From positions 1 to 64,000 of the forward strand of contig ONAI01000001.1 of assembly GCA_900315755.1 (NCBI GenBank): a stretch of DNA of 64,000 nt, given 5' to 3'. The notes under the pieces are model-generated. The model saw only the letters and a list, made by a program, of their open reading frames with translations, searched no databases and was not told the origin of the DNA. Position 1 is the stretch's first letter. Each line of letters begins with the position of its first letter. Source of the stretch: an uncultured Ruminococcus sp. (lineage in GTDB: Bacteria > Bacillota > Clostridia > Oscillospirales > Ruminococcaceae). Below, piece by piece: positions 54,475-61,400 of the stretch. The position numbers and the translations under genes were made by a program.

Positions 54475-54508
54475 TCAAAAATGACGTTCCAGAGGAACGT
54501 CATTTTTT
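54475..54508. terminator. Bidirectional terminator
   Basis: ATGACGTTCC (54481-54490) pairs with GGAACGTCAT (54494-54503), with T-runs on both strands; it serves the dockerin gene on the minus strand. Confidence 0.85.
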
Positions 54509-54509
54509 G

Positions 54510-55676
54510 TTATAGTATATCCACTATTTTCAGCGTGTATTTCTGTATCGTAAGAGCATCATTAAGCGAAAGTCCTTTACTTCCGTCAACATCGCCGTTT
54601 GATTCGCCAAGAACTGTGATTTTATCCGCACTTGTGCCATTAAGACCGTATTTCGTCGGATTCAGATTCGACTGCATTACGATGACCACATCAGACATAT
54701 TTACATCACTATCGCAATTAGCATCGCCGCGTATTGCATCAGACGGACCTACCGTTATATAACTCATCATAAGATTATTGCCGCATATGGCATATACCGT
54801 AGCCTTTCCAGTACCAACAGCAGTTACAAGTCCATTATCAACGGTAACAACACCAAGATTATCGCTTGTCCACATAACGTCCTCGCCGGGAGGTGCGTTC
54901 ATGAGCAGAAGCTGACTCGTACTGCCGACGGTCATTTTAACACCATCCGGTATTATCCTCGGCTGAGTATCCTCTGTCGGAGGCTGATAATCAGGAGATT
55001 CAAGCTTGATATAGCCATTTTCGATACCTTTTGTAAATATCCAGCCCTGCATCAGTCTGCCGGCATAATTATTAGTAACATTAGTGAACATATCGCTTGT
55101 ATATTCATCAGCCTCAAATTCTATACCTATCGGATAAACATCGCCTTCTTTAGCATCATCCGGAATAATGAACTCAGCGGTATACATAACGCCGTCCTTG
55201 CCGTAGTTATCGTCCCCTACGGTATAAGCCCACAATTCGCCCTTGATGTTGTCACTCTCATAGCGGTAATTCAACTGACTCTTATAATCAATTTTATCGC
55301 TGGATATTGCATTTCCTCTTTCAAGAGGCTTATAAGGGTTTGCAACAATAAGCCTGTTATCAAACAGAATATGTATACTTGTCGCAACATAGGCTTTTTC
55401 CGCACCGCTTATACTTATCTCGACCTTCTGCGTAGAGCCCGGAACACTGTCATTATACTTGATTATCTTCTGCTCTACCGATATAGTCGGTTTTATTGCT
55501 GATTCTGAAAAATCCGGAGCATTTCCATTAGGATACATACTTTCCAAATAGTATGCGCCATTATAGTCCACAGGCTCGTTATCACCTGAATACGAAGCAC
55601 TGACCGCTTTACCCGAACCCAATGCAATTCCGCAGCACGCCACAGCTGCTATAATCTTTGAAAGCAATTTGTTCAT
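54510..55676 (-). CDS. Secreted protein with cohesin-like, Big2 and dockerin domains
   Basis: The 388-residue protein has a signal peptide (about 1-28), a cohesin-like sandwich (about 65-225) and a Big2-like Ig domain (about 240-312). A C-terminal type I dockerin (about 318-385) has two calcium-binding repeats, D-A-N-C-D-S-D-V-N-M-S-D and N-G-D-V-D-G-S-K-G-L-S-L-N-D. The dockerin should dock it to a cohesin of a cellulosome-type scaffold. The cohesin-like part resembles the lipoprotein at 7208-7879. I use ATG 55676 with AAGGGTGG upstream. Confidence 0.88.
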   Translation of the reverse strand: MNKLLSKIIAAVACCGIALGSGKAVSASYSGDNEPVDYNGAYYLESMYPNGNAPDFSESAIKPTISVEQKIIKYNDSVPGSTQKVEISISGAEKAYVATSIHILFDNRLIVANPYKPLERGNAISSDKIDYKSQLNYRYESDNIKGELWAYTVGDDNYGKDGVMYTAEFIIPDDAKEGDVYPIGIEFEADEYTSDMFTNVTNNYAGRLMQGWIFTKGIENGYIKLESPDYQPPTEDTQPRIIPDGVKMTVGSTSQLLLMNAPPGEDVMWTSDNLGVVTVDNGLVTAVGTGKATVYAICGNNLMMSYITVGPSDAIRGDANCDSDVNMSDVVIVMQSNLNPTKYGLNGTSADKITVLGESNGDVDGSKGLSLNDALTIQKYTLKIVDIL

Positions 55677-55732
55677 ATACGCCACCCTTTATTGTTTATA
55701 TTTAACAATAAAAATAGAATTTCAACGAATAC

Positions 55733-55761
55733 ATTATACCACATTACAAATAATTTTGCAA
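55733..55761 (-). promoter_or_regulatory. Promoter of the dockerin-protein gene
   Basis: TTGCAA (55761-55756) and TATAAT (55738-55733), 17-base spacer. Confidence 0.75.
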
Positions 55762-55838
55762 GTAAAATTTTCAATTTTCAGCATTTGATCCAAATAAAAA
55801 ACAATTCATAAAAAAGCGCGCTAAATCCGTTATATTAC

Positions 55839-55867
55839 TTGCAAAATACGAAATAATGTAGTATAAT
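55839..55867 (+). promoter_or_regulatory. Promoter of the second YfhO gene
   Basis: TTGCAA (55839-55844) and TATAAT (55862-55867), 17-base spacer. It still points into the broken gene. Confidence 0.75.
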
Positions 55868-55990
55868 TAAATTTAGTATTTAAAATCGGGGATTATGGCT
55901 TGTTTTAGCATTGTGCCTGTATTCTGGACTTTTTATATCCAGATATGCAGTAATGACAGATCCCCAGACGATAACAAAGGAGGAACAAAA

Positions 55991-58312
55991 TTGGCTAAGT
56001 CTAATGCTTCGGCCGCGGTGAAAAGCAAACGCTCAAACAATCCCGGCGGTAATAAGAAGTCCAATAACTTCAAGCCTCGCAGCTCCGGCAGCTCCATGCC
56101 TGCCATGACTGCTTCCGACAGTATCTCATCTTTCAGAGGTCAGAAATTCAATCCGTGGATGTGCGTTCTTGCATTTGCAATACCTTTCCTGCTAACACTG
56201 ATCGCATATATCGGATATGATGTTTATCCGTTCGGAAAACGCTCTGTTCTCACTCTCGACCTCAACGGTCAGTACATCTACTACTTCGAGGGTATAAGAG
56301 ACGCTTTCTGGGGCGATGGAAGTCTTTTCTACAACTGGAGCCGCAACCTTTCCGGAGGCTTCATGGGTATCATAGGCTACTATCTGGCGAGTCCATTCAC
56401 ACTGATACCGATACTCATGCCGAGAGAACATATTCTCGAAGCGATAATGCTCATGCAGATGTGCAAGGTAGGCTCATGCGGCTTCACATTCTGTATATAC
56501 GCTCAGAAATCCAAGAAATTAGCTCCCGGACCTTCATTGATATGTTCAATAATGTATGCAATGATGGCATTTGTGGTAATTCAGCTCATAGACCCTATGT
56601 GGATAGACGGTCCTATACTTCTTCCGCTTATCATACTCGGTATCGAACACCTTGTTGACGATGGCAGAAAGCTTGGCTACATTATCCCGACTGCTCTTAT
56701 GTTCATCGCAAACTTCTATATCGGCTTCATGATAGCCATTTTCATCGCTATCTACTACCTCTACTACCTGATGTTCGGAACACAGCGCAAGTTCAAAGGC
56801 TTTAAGGACTATGCCGTAACGACCGGTATTATGGCGCTTTCGACGATAGTAGTCCTGATGTGCAGCGCGATAATGATACTGCCGGTCTACCACGCTCTCC
56901 AGCTTGGTAAATTCGATTTCTCTGAACCAAGATACGATTGGAGCAGACGCCTCTTCAAGCTGCCTGAACTCATCCCTACTCTCCTGCCAAATCAATATTA
57001 CTCTGTAAACGTTGATCAAGGCACAAGATTCTACGGCAGACCTGAGATATACTGCGGTGTTCTCACTTTTGTCCTTGCACCGCTCTACTTCTTCAATAAG
57101 AATATCAAGTGGAACAGAAAAGTCGGTCATGGACTTCTCCTCACTATAATGGTGACAAGTATGTATGTAAAGCCGCTGAATATGTACTGGCACGGCGGTC
57201 AGGATCCTAACTGGCTCCCATACAGATTCTCCTTCATCATATCATTTATACTTGTTTCAATGGCGGCTGAGGTCTTTGCAAATCTCGACGGTCTGCGTCT
57301 CAGCAAGGACAGCATATTAAGCGAATTCGGCAAGTATTCAAGCCCGATAGTTTACGGAACAGGTATTTTCAGTTTCATTGGTATACTCATACTATGCAGC
57401 GCTACTGTTTCATCAAAGTATAACTATAATGAATCAAAATTCCAGTATCCGGCAAAGGGACTCTTCTACAAAAACGATATGAACTTCGGTAAAGACTACT
57501 GGACTGAGATCTGGCTCGGAACTCTCGGATTTGGCGCTCTCCTCGCTGCTGTATATATCATTCTCATCTTCATTTTCAGCAGCACAAAAAGTAAAAATCT
57601 CCGCAGCTTCCTGTTGGTCGCAACAGCCTGCGTCGTCTGCTTTGAAGGCGGTTATAACTGCTATGACTCGTTCAGAAAGATCTATAAGGAAGTCGGCAAC
57701 AGCTGCTATAATTCCTATGCCGAGATCACAAGCGCTCCTGATGACATAACAGCTACTCTTGAAGATTACGACGGAAGCTTCTACCGAGCTGAAAAGACCT
57801 ATAACCGTATGGTAAACGACAATATGGCATACGGGCTCAAAGGTATCTCGCATTCAAGCTCAGTCATGAATTCAAAGGCAATTCAGGCTCTTGAACACCT
57901 CGGATATTTCACACAAAGCTTTGAATCAAAATATGAAGGCAATAATCCTGTATCAGATTCTCTTCTCGGTGTAAAATACGTCCTCGACGATCCTTCAAGA
58001 AGAAGTGTTACCAAAAAGCTTCTTGATTCATCCTATCAAAAAGTTCTTGAAAACATCGAGTATAAGCGCTATGATGAGCCTAACCTCAGAGTTACAACAA
58101 GTACGGTCGATGTTTACGAGATGTTTACGAGAACCCGAACGCACTCTCTATCGGCTGGATGTCAGATAAGTCTATCCTTGATGTGCCTTATCTCGATCAG
58201 ACCAACCCTTTCCGCGCTATCAATCAGTTCCTCGGAACTATGGTCGGCAACAAGGATGCTCAGTATTATAAGGACATCCCCACGGAAGTCGTTTACGATG
58301 ACAAAAATGTAA
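55991..58312 (+). CDS. YfhO-family membrane protein, 5' part of a frameshifted gene
   Basis: The reading frame begins at TTG 55991 with AAAGGAGG upstream and carries the multi-helix membrane half of a YfhO protein. Landmarks are a Lys/Asn/Ser-rich N-terminus, V-L-T-L-D-L-N-G-Q-Y-I-Y-Y-F, N-L-S-G-G-F-M-G and about 13-14 helices to about 615. Homology holds to V-D-V-Y-E near residue 710. An 11-bp tandem duplication (58110-58131) then shifts the frame, giving about 65 unrelated residues to the stop. The outer domain continues in another frame at 58159. Without one copy the gene would encode 1154 residues. Confidence 0.88.
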   Translation: MAKSNASAAVKSKRSNNPGGNKKSNNFKPRSSGSSMPAMTASDSISSFRGQKFNPWMCVLAFAIPFLLTLIAYIGYDVYPFGKRSVLTLDLNGQYIYYFEGIRDAFWGDGSLFYNWSRNLSGGFMGIIGYYLASPFTLIPILMPREHILEAIMLMQMCKVGSCGFTFCIYAQKSKKLAPGPSLICSIMYAMMAFVVIQLIDPMWIDGPILLPLIILGIEHLVDDGRKLGYIIPTALMFIANFYIGFMIAIFIAIYYLYYLMFGTQRKFKGFKDYAVTTGIMALSTIVVLMCSAIMILPVYHALQLGKFDFSEPRYDWSRRLFKLPELIPTLLPNQYYSVNVDQGTRFYGRPEIYCGVLTFVLAPLYFFNKNIKWNRKVGHGLLLTIMVTSMYVKPLNMYWHGGQDPNWLPYRFSFIISFILVSMAAEVFANLDGLRLSKDSILSEFGKYSSPIVYGTGIFSFIGILILCSATVSSKYNYNESKFQYPAKGLFYKNDMNFGKDYWTEIWLGTLGFGALLAAVYIILIFIFSSTKSKNLRSFLLVATACVVCFEGGYNCYDSFRKIYKEVGNSCYNSYAEITSAPDDITATLEDYDGSFYRAEKTYNRMVNDNMAYGLKGISHSSSVMNSKAIQALEHLGYFTQSFESKYEGNNPVSDSLLGVKYVLDDPSRRSVTKKLLDSSYQKVLENIEYKRYDEPNLRVTTSTVDVYEMFTRTRTHSLSAGCQISLSLMCLISIRPTLSALSISSSELWSATRMLSIIRTSPRKSFTMTKM
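58110..58131 (+). repeat. 11-bp tandem duplication that breaks the YfhO frame
   Basis: ATGTTTACGAG occurs twice in a row (58110-58120 and 58121-58131). Removing one copy gives V-D-V-Y-E-N-P-N-A-L-S-I-G-W-M-S-D-K, which matches the intact paralogue (N-L-S-L-G-F-M-V-D-K), and restores a single open frame from 55991 to 59466. Confidence 0.93.
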
Positions 58313-59466
58313 AATTCCATGACTATCCCGACGAAACCGGCTGTGTTCACGCTTGCTATGAATCCTACCCGACTACGGCTTATGGTAATGCATATGTAAA
58401 TGTCCGCTTTACAGCTCCTGTTGACGGAATTGTTTATATGCATCTTTCTACTTATTCAAAGCTCAGAAAAACCTGCAACGTATGGGTAGGCGTTAAGGAC
58501 ACAGACGGCGAATATAAAGGCTCAAAGAACAGCAACTACGATAGCTATGGAACTTACTTTGAGAACAATTCAGATCCTATTGTACGCCTCGGTCCATTCA
58601 AAAAGGGACAGGAAGTCGAAACAAGATTCACTATCAAGGGTAACGGCGAAGAAGAAAAATATACCGGCAAAAACGAATACCTCATGGTAAGAAAGGACGA
58701 CGGCTTCCACTTCAGCTACCTCGACAGCGAGGCGTTCCAGAAGGACATAGACATCCTAAAAAAGAATCAGTGGCATATCGACATGGATAAAACCAACGAC
58801 CGACACCTCGAAGGTACGATCGTAACCAATAAGGATCAGGTGTTTATTACTTCTATCCCCTATGAACCGGGCTGGACTATCGAGGTTGACGGTAAAAAAT
58901 ACGATGACCTCGTAAAATACGAAGGAGAAGGCAAGGAACAGCGCCTTGTGAATAAATCCGGAGATGAAGGTCAGGTCGCACTTGCAGATGCTTTCATAGG
59001 TATCAGATTCGATGACCTCGAACCCGGTGAGCATACCATCTCTATGACCTATACTCCGCCCGGATTCAATACCGGTGTTGTGGCACTTGTATTTGGTATA
59101 ATCGCACTGTTCATCATCTACTTCTACGACAAAACTCATAATCCGGTAGTTCTCGCAAATCTTGAAGAGAAAAAGCGCAGAAAGCTTGGCATCAAGGAAA
59201 CTCCGGATACTGAAACTGCTCCGAAAAAAAAGAATGTGCAGATAATCAAGTCTAAAGGCGAAGTTTCTGAGGCGGGTACTGAAATAAAACTCGAAACTGC
59301 TGAAAAAGTCAGCGATAATTCAGAGCCTGTCCAAGCTAAAGAGCAGCCGGAATCATCCGCCGCTCCCGAAACCAAAGAAGCTGAACAGAAAAAGCCTGAG
59401 GTCAAAGCAAAAACTGAAAAAAATACTTCCGGAAATGGAAGTAAAAAGAAAAAGAAGAAAAGATAA
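58159..59466 (+). CDS. YfhO-family membrane protein, 3' part of a frameshifted gene
   Basis: The frame from about 58121 to 59466 carries the rest of the YfhO protein: the outer domain (Y-E-P-G-W-T-I-E-V-D-G-K, F-D-D-L-E-P-G-E-H-T-I), a last transmembrane helix (G-V-V-A-L-V-F-G-I-I-A-L-F) and a Lys/Glu-rich cytoplasmic tail ending K-K-K-K-K-K-R. ATG 58159 is the first in-frame ATG but has no binding site, so separate translation is unlikely. I read it as the downstream half of one broken gene. Confidence 0.82.
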   Translation: MSDKSILDVPYLDQTNPFRAINQFLGTMVGNKDAQYYKDIPTEVVYDDKNVKFHDYPDETGCVHACYESYPTTAYGNAYVNVRFTAPVDGIVYMHLSTYSKLRKTCNVWVGVKDTDGEYKGSKNSNYDSYGTYFENNSDPIVRLGPFKKGQEVETRFTIKGNGEEEKYTGKNEYLMVRKDDGFHFSYLDSEAFQKDIDILKKNQWHIDMDKTNDRHLEGTIVTNKDQVFITSIPYEPGWTIEVDGKKYDDLVKYEGEGKEQRLVNKSGDEGQVALADAFIGIRFDDLEPGEHTISMTYTPPGFNTGVVALVFGIIALFIIYFYDKTHNPVVLANLEEKKRRKLGIKETPDTETAPKKKNVQIIKSKGEVSEAGTEIKLETAEKVSDNSEPVQAKEQPESSAAPETKEAEQKKPEVKAKTEKNTSGNGSKKKKKKR

Positions 59467-59470
59467 CAAA

Positions 59471-59605
59471 TAGGACGACTATATGTGCGCTCCCCATATA
59501 AAAGTTTATCAGTAATTTATTAAGGGCAAACCTTTCTGAGGAAAGCTTTGCCCCGGTAAGCTGCTGATAAAGCTGCTATATGAGTACAACACATAGGTCG
59601 TCCTA
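59471..59605. repeat. 135-base fully nested inverted repeat between convergent genes
   Basis: The stems are nested in order: TAGGACGAC/GTCGTCCTA (59471-59479 with 59597-59605), TATGTG/CACATA (59482-59487 with 59590-59595), CATATA/TATATG (59495-59500 with 59578-59583), TTTATCAG/CTGATAAA (59505-59512 with 59564-59571), GGGCAAA/TTTGCCC (59524-59530 with 59547-59553) and CTTTC/GAAAG. It ends in a T-run and likely terminates one or both flanking genes. Confidence 0.8.
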
Positions 59606-59614
59606 TTTTTATTA

Positions 59615-61318
59615 CTAACGATCAAGCTTGTACTTATAATCAGGAATATCAAGACGCGCTTCAAAATCATGCAACGATAGCGGCTTATCAAAATAATATC
59701 CCTGTGCAAAGAAACATGAATTATCCTGAAGGATCTTGACCTGATTCTGTGTTTCAACACCCTCCGCAATACACTCAAGACCAAGTTCCTTTGCCATTGA
59801 AACAACGTATTTGAACATTACACTTCTCGTACTCTTATCATCATCCTCATCGACCGGCAGAAAGCTTTTGTCTACCTTCAGAACGTTCCACGGTATCTCA
59901 CGGATAAGATTAAGTGAGGAATACCCCATTCCGAAATCGTCCACCGAGGTATATATACCGGCTTGCTGAAGTCCGCTTACAACACGCTTAAGATCACGGA
60001 ATTCAACGTCGGTAGTAGTCTCAGTAAGCTCTATTTCAATGTATTTATGAGGAACGCTGTACTTATCAACAATATTCAGGATATGATCAAGCAGATCAAC
60101 ATCCATCATATGCTTACGCGAAAGATTAACTGATATGCGGACTATCTTTCTGCCCTCTTTTATCCATCGGCTTATGTCCTGACATACATGATCGAGCATA
60201 TAGAAATCGAGAGTGCATATATCCATACTCTGTTCAAGAAGCGGTATAAATTCCATAGGCGGAACTATCCTGTCATCGTGAAACCAGCGGCACAGAGCCT
60301 CTGCCCCAACGAGTTCGCCTGTATTCACGTTTATCTTAGGCTGATAGAACACCTTGAACTCTTTGTTTATTATAGCTATCGGGAAAAGCTGCTGCAAACG
60401 CATTTTCTTTTCCTTTTCCTTGTTCTTGTCCATCTGTTCACTGTAAAATACGATACTGTCCTTGCCGCCAGTCCTTGCACTCTGCATTGCAGCAAGAACA
60501 TGGTCCATAACATCGCCGGCAATATCGACATCATAGCCATCAGGCATTGAGAATACACCTGCACTTGCAGACACCATTATACGTTTTCCGCTTGCAGGAT
60601 CATATATTACAGGAACACCACGAAGCAATTCAACTATCTCATCAACTATTGAAGTTTCAAATATCGCAACAAAATTGTCTCCGCCGACACGGCATATCAA
60701 TCCCTTATTGCCGATAGCCTTTTCAAGCATTGAATAATAATTGCGGATGACCATATCTCCGGAATATCTGCCTATCTGCTGATTTATGAGTGTAAAATGG
60801 CGCAGATTGAATCGAACAGCAGTATGTCCGCCTATATCGTTATTTTCCTTCAGCCGTTCAAGATATCGCATGAATGATCTTACGTTCGGATAGCCGTTAT
60901 CATCATAAAACGCGAACCTTTCAACAATTCCGAGGAGTCTGTTGCGGGTAAGAAAGCTCATAATGATCCTCAGAACAGCGTCTGCTTTTTCGCGTTCTTC
61001 ATCATCAAGAGGCTTCTCGCCCTTTGCCATATAAAGCGTTCCCTTCAGAACAGCCATCGAAGATGTAACAAACCTATGCTCAATGACAGCATCCGATTCT
61101 TCGCCTGTATCATAATCCGTATAGATCTCCCCCTGATTATTCTTCTCATGGGTAGGTGTCCGGTAAAACTCGGTAGTTCCTTTTGAAAGCCGGAAAAGCT
61201 TACAGAACTCCGTAGTTGTGCGTTTTAATTCCTCACGTTTGAAATTATCAAAGGAAGTCAGATTATTGATCATACTAATGAGTAAATCATAATATTTAAT
61301 TCTGTTTTCATCGGTCAT
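59615..61318 (-). CDS. GGDEF-EAL protein, probable cyclic-di-GMP phosphodiesterase
   Basis: The 567-residue cytoplasmic protein has a GAF-like N-terminal region (about 1-145), a GGDEF domain (about 150-310) and a C-terminal EAL domain (about 325-560). The cyclase motif is R-V-G-G-D-N-F (G-G-D-N-F at 212-216) in place of G-G-D-E-F, so cyclase activity is doubtful. The EAL domain keeps E-A-L, V-N-L-S-R, E-L-T-E, D-D-F-G, K-V-D-K, A-E-G-V-E and F-A-Q-G-Y, so it should hydrolyse cyclic-di-GMP. ATG 61318 has GGAGAG upstream. An HD-GYP gene lies just upstream. Confidence 0.92.
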   Translation of the reverse strand: MTDENRIKYYDLLISMINNLTSFDNFKREELKRTTTEFCKLFRLSKGTTEFYRTPTHEKNNQGEIYTDYDTGEESDAVIEHRFVTSSMAVLKGTLYMAKGEKPLDDEEREKADAVLRIIMSFLTRNRLLGIVERFAFYDDNGYPNVRSFMRYLERLKENNDIGGHTAVRFNLRHFTLINQQIGRYSGDMVIRNYYSMLEKAIGNKGLICRVGGDNFVAIFETSIVDEIVELLRGVPVIYDPASGKRIMVSASAGVFSMPDGYDVDIAGDVMDHVLAAMQSARTGGKDSIVFYSEQMDKNKEKEKKMRLQQLFPIAIINKEFKVFYQPKINVNTGELVGAEALCRWFHDDRIVPPMEFIPLLEQSMDICTLDFYMLDHVCQDISRWIKEGRKIVRISVNLSRKHMMDVDLLDHILNIVDKYSVPHKYIEIELTETTTDVEFRDLKRVVSGLQQAGIYTSVDDFGMGYSSLNLIREIPWNVLKVDKSFLPVDEDDDKSTRSVMFKYVVSMAKELGLECIAEGVETQNQVKILQDNSCFFAQGYYFDKPLSLHDFEARLDIPDYKYKLDR

Positions 61319-61400
61319 AAAGATCTCTCCGTTCAAATCATGCTAACTGTTTTGTTATATTAATGTCAGCTCAGGAAATATTTCGCATCAAGTGCCGATA

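Noticed and set aside
58100..58160. Programmed ribosomal frameshifting in the YfhO gene
   Set aside because: No slippery heptamer or following pseudoknot is apparent, and the exact 11-bp duplication fully explains the frame change.
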